This document shows, piece by piece, positions 1 through 7,545 of a DNA stretch of 15,428 nt (positions are counted from its first letter, which is position 1; the number at the start of each line of letters is the position of its first letter). Source of the stretch: DATJZH01 sp035499215 (GTDB lineage: Bacteria; Actinomycetota; Actinomycetes; Streptosporangiales; Streptosporangiaceae). Both the position numbers and the translations under genes were made by a program. Location of the stretch: positions 1 through 15,428 of the forward strand of contig DATJZH010000384.1 of the NCBI GenBank assembly GCA_035499215.1. The letters are read 5' to 3'. The notes under the pieces are model-generated. The model searched no databases. It was not told the origin of the DNA and was given only the letters and a program-made list of their open reading frames with translations.

Positions 1-968
1 GCTGCGACTGCCGTGTAGTCGGCGTGGTCCAAAATGATCGCCTTGTCCATCGCCAGCAGGCCCGCGGTGGTCAGCTTCGCCGAGACGGCGTTCAGCGCGG
101 CGACCGTGGCGGAGCTGACGCCCTTCCTGTATACGAGGGGCACCACGTTCTGCGCCGCGAAATTGGACTTGGGGTCGGCCAGCGACACCAGGTGATCGCT
201 GATGATCTGCGGCGTAGTGGTGAACACGTCGGCGGCCTGCACCTTGCCGTCCGTCAGCGCGGCCAGGGTCACCGGGCCGGACTCATCAAGCGGCGAGAAT
301 GACTTGAAGGTCAGCCCGTAGTTCTTCTTCAGCCCGGCGAGACCGTCAGCGCGGGTCTTGAACTCCGGCGGCCCGCCGAAGACCATGTCGTTGGCATAGG
401 GCTTGAGGTCGGCGATCGACGTCAGGTGATCCTTGGTCGCGGTCGCCCGGGTGACGGTTACCGAGTCCTTATCCTGGGCGGGGGCCGGATCGAGGATCTC
501 CATCGACGCCGGCAGCTTGGCCTTGAGCTCGGCGTCTACCGCCGCGGTGGTCGCCGCGGTGCTTGTCGGGTCCACCGACGTGGTCAGCAGGGCGCCGTTG
601 TACTCCGGGATGACGGTGATCGTGCCGTTCTTGACCTCGGGGTAGTAGACCTCGCGGCTGCCGATGTTGAGTTTGGGCGTGACCTTGATGCCCTTGCCCT
701 GCAGCGCGAGGATGTAGATCTCGGCGAGCAGCTCGTTCTCGGGGAAGTTCGCTGAGCCGACCACCACCGCGCCGCTGGACGCGCCGGATGCCAGCGGGTT
801 CGAGCTGCTGCTGCTGCTGCTACTGCTACTGCTACTGCTACTGCTACTGCTACTGCTACTGCTGCAGGCCGCGAGCACGAGCCCGGTAACGACGGCCAGG
901 CCGCCGAAAGTGGCTCTCTTCAGCTTCAGCTGGGACGCGTGCCTTTTCAGCGGCAGGGCCGGAGACAT
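1..968 (-). CDS. Osmoprotectant ABC transporter substrate-binding lipoprotein (OpuAC/ProX-like), 3' end cut by window
   Basis: Extracellular lipid-anchored binding protein that would deliver a quaternary ammonium osmoprotectant (glycine betaine, choline or similar) to the two permeases encoded just upstream in the same operon. I read 322 codons; the gene continues past base 1, so the C-terminus is missing. ATG start at 968, with AGAAGGG (977-983) eight bases upstream. Residues 1-34 are a lipoprotein signal peptide with a basic N-region, a hydrophobic core and lipobox L-A-A-C; Cys35 is the acylation site. Residues 36-56 are 21 consecutive serines, then a mature domain beginning VVVGSANFPENELLAEIY, typical of the OpuAC family (PF04069), with the family's PEYNG segment and the FGGPPEF segment. 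The family call is secure; the substrate cannot be fixed from sequence alone. Confidence 0.93.
   Translation of the reverse strand, partial: MSPALPLKRHASQLKLKRATFGGLAVVTGLVLAACSSSSSSSSSSSSSSSSSSSSSNPLASGASSGAVVVGSANFPENELLAEIYILALQGKGIKVTPKLNIGSREVYYPEVKNGTITVIPEYNGALLTTSVDPTSTAATTAAVDAELKAKLPASMEILDPAPAQDKDSVTVTRATATKDHLTSIADLKPYANDMVFGGPPEFKTRADGLAGLKKNYGLTFKSFSPLDESGPVTLAALTDGKVQAADVFTTTPQIISDHLVSLADPKSNFAAQNVVPLVYRKGVSSATVAALNAVSAKLTTAGLLAMDKAIILDHADYTAVA
804..863. repeat. Trinucleotide/hexanucleotide microsatellite encoding poly-serine
   Basis: Twenty consecutive codons of the binding-protein gene, read on the minus strand as serine: seven AGC/AGT alternations next to the cysteine (a 6-bp unit repeated seven times, 822-863) followed by six AGC codons (804-821). 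A TCG serine codon at 801-803 makes 21. The tract lies just after the lipobox cysteine, so it would be a flexible tether between the membrane anchor and the folded domain. Slippage in 3- or 6-bp steps would change tether length without breaking the frame. Confidence 0.95.
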
Positions 969-1005
969 AGATTATTCCCTTCTATTTCGATAGGTTTAAA
1001 CGTTA
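969..1005 (-). promoter_or_regulatory. AT-rich spacer ahead of the binding-protein gene; possible internal promoter or processing site
   Basis: This 37-base gap between the second permease and the binding-protein gene is strikingly AT-rich in otherwise very GC-rich DNA. It contains the 8-bp palindrome GTTTAAAC (994-1001), and on the minus strand ATAACG- and TATCG-like hexamers precede the AGAAGGG ribosome-binding site. Binding proteins are usually needed in excess over permeases, so an internal promoter or RNA processing site is plausible. I see no clear -35/-10 pair. Confidence 0.3.
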
Positions 1006-1683
1006 TCATCCTGCCCGCGCCTGATTGCGCAGGCCCGCCGGGACAACGAGACGGCGCAGGCCGACGAACAGGAACTGGACTATCAGGGCCAGCAGCACGA
1101 CGAGGGCCGCACCGCCGGCCACCTCGCCGTAATTATCAGTTGCCAGTCCGTCAATGATGTACCGGCCAAGGCCGCCGAGCCCGATGTATGCGGCAATTGT
1201 CGCAGTCGCCACCACGAAGATAGCTCCGGTGCGCAGGCCCAGCATGATCAGCGGAAGCGCAACGGGCAGCTCCACCTTGCGCAGCTGCTGCCACGGCGTC
1301 ATGCCCATACCGCGGGCGGCGTCCTTGAGCCCGGCGTCGACGCCTGCCACCCCCTCGTAGGCGTTGACCAGGATCGGCGGAATCCCCAGCACGACCAGCG
1401 GGATCAGCCAGGCCAGCGGCGAGAAACCCAGCGTGATCACGGCGAGCACCAGCAGGCCCAGGGTCGGGATCGCCCGCCAGGCATTAGCGATATTGACGAC
1501 GAGCACCGCGCCCCGGCCGGTGTGCCCGATCAGCACGCCGAGCGGCACCGCGATCAGCGCCGCGATCAGCAGAGACAGGGCGCTGTAGCCGAGCTGCTCG
1601 AGGATCCGGACCGGGATCCCGTCGGAGCCGTGCCACTGGGCCGGCGCGCGCAGCCAGTCCCATGCGTAACTCAGGAAGCTCAT
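1006..1683 (-). CDS. Osmoprotectant ABC transporter permease (second of the pair)
   Basis: Inner-membrane permease, 225 residues, forming the channel with its neighbour encoded at 1709-2398. Hydrophobic helices are visible at about residues 30-52, 57-80, 84-105, 145-168 and 185-210. The EAA loop that contacts the ATPase is at about 121-141 (DAARGMGMTPWQQLRKVELP), as in BPD-transport family permeases (PF00528). I chose ATG 1683 because GGGGGAG (1688-1694) lies just upstream and the product then starts MSFLSYAWDW. An in-frame start at 1734 would add an arginine-rich stretch and overlap the upstream gene by 26 bases. The gap to the upstream permease is 25 bases. Confidence 0.93.
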   Translation of the reverse strand: MSFLSYAWDWLRAPAQWHGSDGIPVRILEQLGYSALSLLIAALIAVPLGVLIGHTGRGAVLVVNIANAWRAIPTLGLLVLAVITLGFSPLAWLIPLVVLGIPPILVNAYEGVAGVDAGLKDAARGMGMTPWQQLRKVELPVALPLIMLGLRTGAIFVVATATIAAYIGLGGLGRYIIDGLATDNYGEVAGGAALVVLLALIVQFLFVGLRRLVVPAGLRNQARAG

Positions 1684-1708
1684 GCCGCTCCCCCGGCCGG
1701 CGGCCCGG

Positions 1709-2398
1709 TCATGCGCCCGCCGCGCGCGGCGCACCGGCGACCATAACGCGCGGGATCTCGCGCCGGCGCCGGGTTTCCCGCCAGGGGGTGAGCAGCCGGC
1801 GCGCGATCACCAGCAGGAGGTCGCAGACGAGCGCCAGCGCGATGATCAGCACGAGGCCGACGAAGATCTCGGTGGGGAAATCACGCTGGTAGCCGTCGAT
1901 GAAGAAATAGCCGAGGCTGTAGACGCCGATGAGCTGGCCGACACTGGCCAGGCTGATGCTGGAGACGACCGCGACCCGCAGCCCGGCGATCACGAGCGGA
2001 ACCGCGATCGGCAGCTCTACCCGGACCAGGCGGCGCAGCGTGCCGAAGCCCATCGCGGTAGCCGCCTGCCGGACCGGCTCGGGGACAGACCGCAGGCCAT
2101 CGACCACATTGGGGACCAGGACGCACAGCGAGAACAGCGTGAGGGGGATGATCACGGTAGTGTCCGATAGCCCGGTGTACGGTATCAGCACGATGAACAA
2201 GGCAAGCGACGGCAGCGCATACAGCACGCTGGCAGTCGACAGCACCGGCGGGTAGAGCCACCGCCAGCGGACGCAGGCGATGCCCAGCGGCACCGAGATG
2301 ACCAGGCCGAGCAGCGCGGGCACGATCCCCAGCAGGGCGTTATCCAGGGTGTACTGCCTGATCACGGCAGCGTTGCCCGGAATCCAGGACCACACCAC
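1709..2398 (-). CDS. Osmoprotectant ABC transporter permease (first of the pair)
   Basis: Inner-membrane permease, 229 residues, partner of the permease at 1006-1683. GTG start; the upstream ATPase stop and this start share one base (TAGTG, 2396-2400), a strong sign of translational coupling. Hydrophobic segments are at about residues 20-42, 50-74, 80-100 and 134-160, plus a C-terminal helix near 188-212. The EAA loop is at about 111-131 (QAATAMGFGTLRRLVRVELP). The two permeases are related but clearly different in sequence, as usual for two-permease OpuC/OpuB or YehW/YehY-type importers. Confidence 0.93.
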   Translation of the reverse strand: MVWSWIPGNAAVIRQYTLDNALLGIVPALLGLVISVPLGIACVRWRWLYPPVLSTASVLYALPSLALFIVLIPYTGLSDTTVIIPLTLFSLCVLVPNVVDGLRSVPEPVRQAATAMGFGTLRRLVRVELPIAVPLVIAGLRVAVVSSISLASVGQLIGVYSLGYFFIDGYQRDFPTEIFVGLVLIIALALVCDLLLVIARRLLTPWRETRRRREIPRVMVAGAPRAAGA

Positions 2399-3552
2399 TA
2401 CCGCGCCGCCGCCTCTCGCGCCCGGCCCGGCCGCGGCGCCTGGCCGGCCGCCTGGATCGCGGTCCGCAGCCGCTCGTAGGAGGTGACGCCCACGACCCGG
2501 CCGGCGTCATCCACTCCCACCGCATGCCCCGTCGGCGACAGGACCGTCGCGTCCAGGGCCGCGCGCAGCGAGTCCGTGCTCACGCCGAACGTGTGCCCGT
2601 ACGGGATCAGCCGCGCATCGCCGGCCCTGGCACCGGCCGGCAGCGACTCGAGCTCGTCGGCAGCGGCCCAGCCGCGGGGCTTGCGTTCCGCGTCCATGAT
2701 GAGGACCCAGGCCTCGCCAGACTGTGCCGCAGCCCGCAGTGCCCCGGATGCGGGCGCGTCCTGCGCGGCGACCGGCGTGTCGTCAAGCGCCAGCCCCGAG
2801 GCCGCCAGGAAGGACAGCCGGCGGATGCCGCGGTCGAAGCCGAGGAAGTTCTCGACGTAAGCGTCGGACGGCGCTCCGAGCAGCCGCTCCGGGCTGTCCA
2901 GCTGGGCGAGCCTGCCGCCGGGCCGGAAGATGGCGACCTTATCCCCCACCTTGATCGCCTCTTCCACATCGTGCGTGACGAGCACGACGGTCTTGTGCAG
3001 GTCCGCCTGCAGCCGGATCAGCTCGTCCTGCAGGCTGGCCCGGACGATCGGGTCGACGGCACTGAAGGGCTCGTCCATGAGCAGCACCGGCGGGTCGGCG
3101 GCCAGCGCGCGGGCGACCCCGACGCGCTGCTGCTGGCCGCCGGAGAGCTGATAAGGATAGCGTCGCGCCAGGCCGGGCTCCAGGCCGACAAGATCCATCA
3201 GCTCACGGGCCCGGCCGCGGGACTTGCCCTTGCCCCAGCCGATCAGCAGCGGCACCGTCGCGATATTGTCCTCGATGGTCCGGTGCGGAAACAGCCCCGC
3301 CTGCTGGATCACGTACCCGATGCCGCGCCGCAGGACATCGGGATTCGACTCCTGGATGTCCCTGCCGTCGAGCAGGACCCGGCCGCTGGTCGGGTCGGTC
3401 AGCCGGTTGATCATCCGCAGCGATGTGGTCTTGCCGCACCCGCTCGGCCCCACCAGGACCATCGTCTGACCAGCCGCGATCTCCAGGTCGAGGTCATCGA
3501 CGGCGATCGTGCCGTCCGGATACCGCTTCGTCACACCCTCAAAGGTGATCAA
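2398..3552 (-). CDS. Osmoprotectant ABC transporter ATP-binding protein with C-terminal CBS-like region
   Basis: Cytoplasmic ATPase of the importer, 384 residues, first gene of the leftward operon. Walker A GPSGCGKT is at 35-42, the Q-loop at Q83-Q84, the ABC signature LSGGQQQR at 136-143, Walker B LLMDEP at 157-162, and an H-loop VTHDVEEA follows. The nucleotide-binding domain ends near residue 240. Residues about 260-370 resemble the degenerate CBS pair found in OpuCA/ProV ATPases, which in OpuA-type systems senses ionic strength or cyclic-di-AMP; that role is inferred here. The start is a rare TTG at 3552, supported by GGAAGG (3560-3565) at seven bases and by the family's usual N-terminus MITFEGVTKRY. 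No in-frame ATG or GTG lies nearby upstream. Confidence 0.94.
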   Translation of the reverse strand: MITFEGVTKRYPDGTIAVDDLDLEIAAGQTMVLVGPSGCGKTTSLRMINRLTDPTSGRVLLDGRDIQESNPDVLRRGIGYVIQQAGLFPHRTIEDNIATVPLLIGWGKGKSRGRARELMDLVGLEPGLARRYPYQLSGGQQQRVGVARALAADPPVLLMDEPFSAVDPIVRASLQDELIRLQADLHKTVVLVTHDVEEAIKVGDKVAIFRPGGRLAQLDSPERLLGAPSDAYVENFLGFDRGIRRLSFLAASGLALDDTPVAAQDAPASGALRAAAQSGEAWVLIMDAERKPRGWAAADELESLPAGARAGDARLIPYGHTFGVSTDSLRAALDATVLSPTGHAVGVDDAGRVVGVTSYERLRTAIQAAGQAPRPGRAREAAAR

Positions 3553-3609
3553 GACGTAGCCTTCCGATGATCCGGTCCGCCGCGGGTATTCCGCCTGGAG
3601 AAATAGATA

Positions 3610-3615
3610 ATCATA
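3610..3615 (-). promoter_or_regulatory. Candidate -10 element for the osmoprotectant operon
   Basis: On the minus strand these bases read TATGAT, five of six matches to TATAAT, inside a short AT-rich island (3601-3615). Transcription would start near 3603, giving a leader of about 50 bases before the TTG start of the ATPase gene. I find no convincing -35 at 16-18 bp. On the opposite strand GATAAT (3606-3611) is also -10-like and could serve the divergent membrane-protein gene. Confidence 0.3.
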
Positions 3616-3728
3616 CCGAGCAGCGGACCCTTCTCTCCGACCAGCGGATGAGCGCCCCGACCGCGGGCGAGTCCTCCGACCAGGGGAAGAGCCAGGGAGC
3701 TGAACCAGCAGCGGGACCAGGGCGTGAG

Positions 3729-4634
3729 ATGGGCATGGAGCACACGCGGCGGCCGGAACTCAGCCGCAGACAGCAGGCCGGGCTGCGGCTGGCGGGGGCC
3801 GGCCTGCTGTCGGCAGCCGGGGCTATTCACCTTGACCTGTATCTGACCGGCTACCGGACGATCCCGACGATCGGCTGGCTGTTCCTGCTCCAGGTGATCG
3901 CCGCTTTCGGCCTTGCCGCGGCAGTGCTCGCGACCGGCAGCCGGCTCGCCGCCGCGGCGGGCGCCGGTTTCGCCCTGTCCACTCTCGGCGGCTACCTGCT
4001 GTCGGTGTGGATCGGGCTGTTCGGCTTCACCGAGGTCCGCACCGCTGCGGGGATAGCCGCCGGGGTGATCGAGGTAGCCGCTTTCGCGGCACTTGCCGTC
4101 CTGGCTGCCGTCCCCGCCGCGACCGATCACCGGGCCGGGCAGCCGCCCCGGCACGGACGGCTGCTGGCCAGGGCGCAGGGAGGTGTCCCCGGCGCTGGCC
4201 TGGCGGTCGCCGTCCTGGCGGCCGCCGCGCTGGTAGTGCTCGGCGTCTCGGTGGCCGGCGCGGGCGGGCCGCCGCCCGCTACGGCGGCCGCCACGGGCAC
4301 CAGGCTGAAGACCACGAGTGTCCACGGCGTGCCAGTCCTCACGAACGCCAGGGGCTTCACGCTGTACTGGTTCGCCCCCGATACCCCGGCGAAGTCACGA
4401 TGCTACGGGTCCTGCGCTGCCTACTGGCCGCCGGTGACCGGCACCCCGATCGCATCGCCCGGCGTAACTGGCAGGCTCGGCACGATCAGCCGGTCCGACG
4501 GCTCCGCCCAGGCCACCTATGACGGCCATCCGCTCTATACCTACGTCGGCGACGGCGCCCCCGGCCAGGCCAGCGGCAACAACCTGAACCTGAACGGCGG
4601 GCTGTGGCACGAGGTGGCCACATCAGGTCGCTGA
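3729..4634 (+). CDS. Multi-pass membrane protein with C-terminal extracytoplasmic PF03640-like domain
   Basis: Function unknown. 301 residues from ATG 3729. Four hydrophobic helices are visible at about residues 20-40, 47-68, 72-95 and 105-128, then a hydrophilic loop rich in Arg/Pro, a fifth helix at about 153-176, and an exported domain from about 190. That domain contains GFTLYWFAPDTPAKSRCYGSC, then AYWPPVTG, then ATYDGHPLYTYVGD and a terminal GGLWHEV: the pattern of the 'secreted repeat of unknown function' family (PF03640), usually found in small lipoproteins. The two Cys (CYGSC) are typical of it. The start is uncertain: in-frame ATGs at 3648 and 3567 would give longer products, but they fall in the promoter region of the divergent transporter operon. 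The ribosome-binding site at 3729 is weak. No functional link to the importer is demonstrated. Confidence 0.82.
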   Translation: MGMEHTRRPELSRRQQAGLRLAGAGLLSAAGAIHLDLYLTGYRTIPTIGWLFLLQVIAAFGLAAAVLATGSRLAAAAGAGFALSTLGGYLLSVWIGLFGFTEVRTAAGIAAGVIEVAAFAALAVLAAVPAATDHRAGQPPRHGRLLARAQGGVPGAGLAVAVLAAAALVVLGVSVAGAGGPPPATAAATGTRLKTTSVHGVPVLTNARGFTLYWFAPDTPAKSRCYGSCAAYWPPVTGTPIASPGVTGRLGTISRSDGSAQATYDGHPLYTYVGDGAPGQASGNNLNLNGGLWHEVATSGR

Positions 4635-4635
4635 T

Positions 4636-4658
4636 GGCCGCCGATGCTGTCAGCGGCC
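4636..4658 (+). terminator. Weak hairpin just after the membrane-protein stop codon
   Basis: A 6-bp perfect stem GGCCGC / GCGGCC with an 11-base loop begins one base after the TGA. It has no T-run, so it is only a weak terminator candidate. Confidence 0.25.
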
Positions 4659-4663
4659 CGCCC

Positions 4664-4707
4664 GGCATCTGGCGGCGGCCGGTGCGGCATCTGGCGGCAG
4701 CCGGTGC
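4664..4707. repeat. Tandem 22-bp direct repeat, two copies
   Basis: Two adjacent 22-base units (4664-4685 and 4686-4707), each beginning GGCATCTGGCGGC and ending GCCGGTGC, differ at one position (G versus A at unit base 14). They lie in the 194-base gap between the membrane-protein gene and pgi. They could be regulator-binding sites or a simple duplication. Confidence 0.9.
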
Positions 4708-4783
4708 GGCGCGAGCGCGGCGCTGCGAGGACACTGAACACTGACGGAGGTCAGCTGGAACCGGCACGACCGCAGCCGCAGTG

Positions 4784-4802
4784 GCCCGGCCGCCGGCCGG
4801 GC
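4784..4802 (+). other. Perfect 8-bp GC hairpin in the pgi leader
   Basis: GCCCGGCC and GGCCGGGC are separated by three bases. The hairpin ends ten bases before the AGGAGG of pgi (4812-4817). It could terminate upstream transcription, attenuate, or protect the 5' end of the pgi-gnd-zwf message. It has no T-run. Confidence 0.4.
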
Positions 4803-4828
4803 GACGTTACCAGGAGGAATGACCAGAG

Positions 4829-6457
4829 ATGCCGACCACCCCGCTTCGCGAGCGCCCGGCATGGCAGGCCCTCGAGCAGCACTACTCCGAGATCAGCGGG
4901 CGGCACCTGCGCGAGCTGTTCGCCGAGGACCCCGGGCGGGCCGAGCGGCTGCGCGCCGAAGGCGCCGGGCTGTACCTCGACTACTCCAAGAACCGGATCA
5001 CCGACGAGACGCTGCGCCTGCTGATCCAGCTTGCCAGGGAGGCCGGTCTCGAGGCGCGCCGGGACATGATGCTGCGCGGGGACCCGATCAACGTGTCCGA
5101 GCACAGGGCAGTCCTGCATGTGGCGCTGCGGATGCCGAAGGGCACCTCGCTCGTGGTCGACGGCGTCGATGTCGTCGCCCAGGTACATGAGGTGCTCGAC
5201 CGGATGTCGGACTTCGCAGAGCGGGTCCGGTCCGGCGAATGGAAAGGCTATACCGGCAAAACTATCAAGAACATGGTTAATATCGGCATCGGCGGCTCGG
5301 ACCTGGGCCCGGTGATGGCCTACGAGGCACTGCGCCACTACACCCGTCGGGACCTGACTTTCCGGTTCGTGTCGAACGTGGACTCAACCGACTTCGTGGA
5401 GGCGACCCGCGATCTGTCGGCCGACGAGACGCTGTTCATCATCTCGTCCAAGACCTTCGGCACCCTGGAGACGCTGACGAACGCCCACTCGGCGCGGGAC
5501 TGGGTGGTCGGCCAGCTTGGCAGCAAAGACGCGATCGCCAGGCATTTCGTCGCGGTCTCGACGAACGCCGCGCGCGTCGCCGACTTCGGCATCGACACCG
5601 CGAACATGTTCGGGTTCTGGGACTGGGTCGGCGGCCGGTACTCGATGGACTCCGCCATCGGCCTGTCGACGATGGTCGCGATCGGCCCGCAGAGCTTTCA
5701 CCAGATGCTGGCCGGGTTCCACGAGCTGGATGAGCACTTCCGCACTGCCCCGCTCGCCGAGAATCTCCCGGTCCTGATGGGCCTGCTCGCCGTGTGGTAC
5801 GGGGATTTCTTCGGCGCCGAGACTGCCGCGGTGCTGCCCTATGAGCAGTACCTGAAGCGCTTCCCCGCCTACCTGCAGCAGCTGACGATGGAGTCGAACG
5901 GCAAGCGCGTGACCATCGGCGGCACGGCAGTCGACTACCAGACCGGCGCCGTTTACTGGGGCGAGCCGGGCACCAACGGCCAGCACAGCTTCTACCAGCT
6001 GATCCACCAGGGCACGAAACTGATCCCGGCCGACCTGATCGGCTTCGGCAAGAGCCTGAACCCGCTGCGCGATCACCACGACATCCTGATGTCCAACGTC
6101 TTCGCGCAGGCGCAGGCTCTTGCCTTCGGCAAGACCGAGCGGGAGGTGCTGGCCGAGGGCACCCCGGCCGAGGTGGCGCCGCACCGGGTGATGCCGGGCA
6201 ACCGCCCCACCAATGTCCTGCTGGCCGAGAAGCTGACCCCGCGGCTGCTCGGCGCGCTCGTGGCGCTGTATGAGCACAGCGTGTTCGCCCAGGGCACTAT
6301 CTGGGGCATCGACTCTTTCGACCAGTGGGGTGTCGAGCTCGGCAAGGTACTGGCAGCGCGGATCATTCCCGAGCTCGAGAGCGAGGCCGAGCCCGAGCTC
6401 CACCACGACGCGTCCACCAACGCCCTCATCCGGCGCTACCGCAGCCTGAAGAACTGA
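4829..6457 (+). CDS. pgi: Glucose-6-phosphate isomerase
   Basis: Cytoplasmic enzyme interconverting glucose-6-phosphate and fructose-6-phosphate. 542 residues, normal for the long bacterial family (PF00342). IGIGGSDLG is at 152-160; GGRYS with Arg270 matches the first family signature; Glu355 (in MESNGKR), His386 (in GQHSFYQ) and Lys506 (in GVELGK, within the second signature GIDSFDQWGVELGK) are the expected catalytic residues. All look intact. The N-terminus MPTTPLRERPAWQAL is typical. AGGAGG (4812-4817) is 11 bases upstream of ATG 4829, a slightly long spacing. First gene of a pgi-gnd-zwf run, with gaps of 46 and 7 bases. It connects fructose-6-P, which the FBPase encoded at 10060 would produce, to the oxidative pentose phosphate route. 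Confidence 0.98.
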   Translation: MPTTPLRERPAWQALEQHYSEISGRHLRELFAEDPGRAERLRAEGAGLYLDYSKNRITDETLRLLIQLAREAGLEARRDMMLRGDPINVSEHRAVLHVALRMPKGTSLVVDGVDVVAQVHEVLDRMSDFAERVRSGEWKGYTGKTIKNMVNIGIGGSDLGPVMAYEALRHYTRRDLTFRFVSNVDSTDFVEATRDLSADETLFIISSKTFGTLETLTNAHSARDWVVGQLGSKDAIARHFVAVSTNAARVADFGIDTANMFGFWDWVGGRYSMDSAIGLSTMVAIGPQSFHQMLAGFHELDEHFRTAPLAENLPVLMGLLAVWYGDFFGAETAAVLPYEQYLKRFPAYLQQLTMESNGKRVTIGGTAVDYQTGAVYWGEPGTNGQHSFYQLIHQGTKLIPADLIGFGKSLNPLRDHHDILMSNVFAQAQALAFGKTEREVLAEGTPAEVAPHRVMPGNRPTNVLLAEKLTPRLLGALVALYEHSVFAQGTIWGIDSFDQWGVELGKVLAARIIPELESEAEPELHHDASTNALIRRYRSLKN

Positions 6458-6503
6458 GGAGCCGAATACCTGAGCAGCCCGAAGAACACGAGGAGAAAGA
6501 GCA

Positions 6504-7538
6504 ATGGCAACCGACAGGCCCATGCAGCTCGGCATGATCGGACTCGGGCGGATGGGCGCCAACCTCGTCCGCCGGCTGATGCGGGATGGCCACCGCTGCG
6601 TCGTCTACGACCGCAATGCGGGCCCCGTGAAGGAGCTCGAGAGCGAGGGCGCGGTCGGGGCGACCTCGCTCGGGGATTTCGTCGCGAAGCTGGAGAAGCC
6701 CCGGGCCGCCTGGCTGATGCTGCCGGCCGCGGTCACCGGCCAGACCCTAGCGGAGCTGGCCGGGCTGCTCGAACCCGGCGACGCCGTGATCGACGGCGGC
6801 AACTCCTACTACCGGGACGACATCACCCGCGCCAGGCAGCTCGCGTCCAGGCAGATCCACTACCTGGATTGCGGGACCTCGGGCGGCGTGTTCGGCCTGG
6901 AGCGCGGCTACTGCCTGATGATCGGCGGCCAGGCCGGGCCGGTCGAGCGGCTTGACCCGATCTTCAAGACCATCGCGCCAGGCAGCGGCACTGCCGACCC
7001 CACGCCCGGCAGAACGCGCACGACGGGGACCGCTCCGCACGGGTACCTGCACTGCGGGCCAAACGGTGCCGGGCACTTCGTCAAGATGGTCCACAACGGC
7101 ATCGAGTACGGCATGATGGCCGCGATCGCCGAGGGGCTCAGCATCATCAGGCACGCGAACGTCGGCAATCAGGATCAGGCCGCCGCCGATGCGGAGACCA
7201 CGCCGCTGCGCGACCCGGAGTTCTATCAGTACGATATCGACGTCGCCGAGGTCGCCGAGGTCTGGCGGCGCGGCTCGGTGATCAGCTCGTGGCTCATCGA
7301 CCTGACAGCCGATGCGCTCGCCCGCTCACCGGAGCTCGACGACTTCGCGGGTCGCGTCTCGGACTCCGGCGAAGGCCGCTGGACGGTCCTCGCCGCCGTC
7401 GATGAGAGCGTGCCGGCGCCGGTCATCACCGCTGCGCTGATTCAGCGGTTCGAGTCCCGCGGGCTGGGTGAGTTCACCGCCAGGGCACTGTCGGCGATGC
7501 GGAGCGAGTTCGGCGGCCACGCGGAAAAGAAGGGCTAG
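6504..7538 (+). CDS. gnd: 6-phosphogluconate dehydrogenase (decarboxylating), short GndA-type
   Basis: Oxidises and decarboxylates 6-phosphogluconate to ribulose-5-phosphate. 344 residues, the short form rather than the roughly 470-residue form of E. coli. Rossmann motif GLGRMG is at 13-18. Strand two ends YDRN with Asp36, where NADP-dependent enzymes usually carry NRT; an acid there suggests NAD preference. DCGTSGG (substrate loop) and HCGPNGAGHFVKMVHNGIEY follow, with catalytic Lys194 and Glu201 spaced seven apart as in the family. AGGAG (6491-6495) is eight bases before ATG 6504. Its product is the substrate of the phosphoribulokinase encoded at 11150. It sits directly between pgi and zwf, probably in one transcript. 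Confidence 0.96.
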   Translation: MATDRPMQLGMIGLGRMGANLVRRLMRDGHRCVVYDRNAGPVKELESEGAVGATSLGDFVAKLEKPRAAWLMLPAAVTGQTLAELAGLLEPGDAVIDGGNSYYRDDITRARQLASRQIHYLDCGTSGGVFGLERGYCLMIGGQAGPVERLDPIFKTIAPGSGTADPTPGRTRTTGTAPHGYLHCGPNGAGHFVKMVHNGIEYGMMAAIAEGLSIIRHANVGNQDQAAADAETTPLRDPEFYQYDIDVAEVAEVWRRGSVISSWLIDLTADALARSPELDDFAGRVSDSGEGRWTVLAAVDESVPAPVITAALIQRFESRGLGEFTARALSAMRSEFGGHAEKKG

Positions 7539-7545
7539 CGATCCG

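Noticed and set aside
804..863. CTGCTA-type repeat as a CRISPR or regulatory array
   Set aside because: It is a continuous microsatellite without spacers and lies inside a coding frame.
1684..1734. Longer start for the second permease at 1734
   Set aside because: Adds an arginine-rich stretch not seen in permeases and overlaps the upstream gene; ATG 1683 has a good purine-rich site.
2524..3570. Long plus-strand open frame (348 codons) opposite the ABC ATPase gene
   Set aside because: It mirrors the well-supported ATPase gene; its product is Arg/Gln/Asp-rich with no motif, as expected from antisense of GC-rich coding DNA.
5384..6562. Minus-strand open frame (392 codons) opposite pgi
   Set aside because: Antisense shadow of a fully conserved pgi; no motifs and no ribosome-binding site of note.
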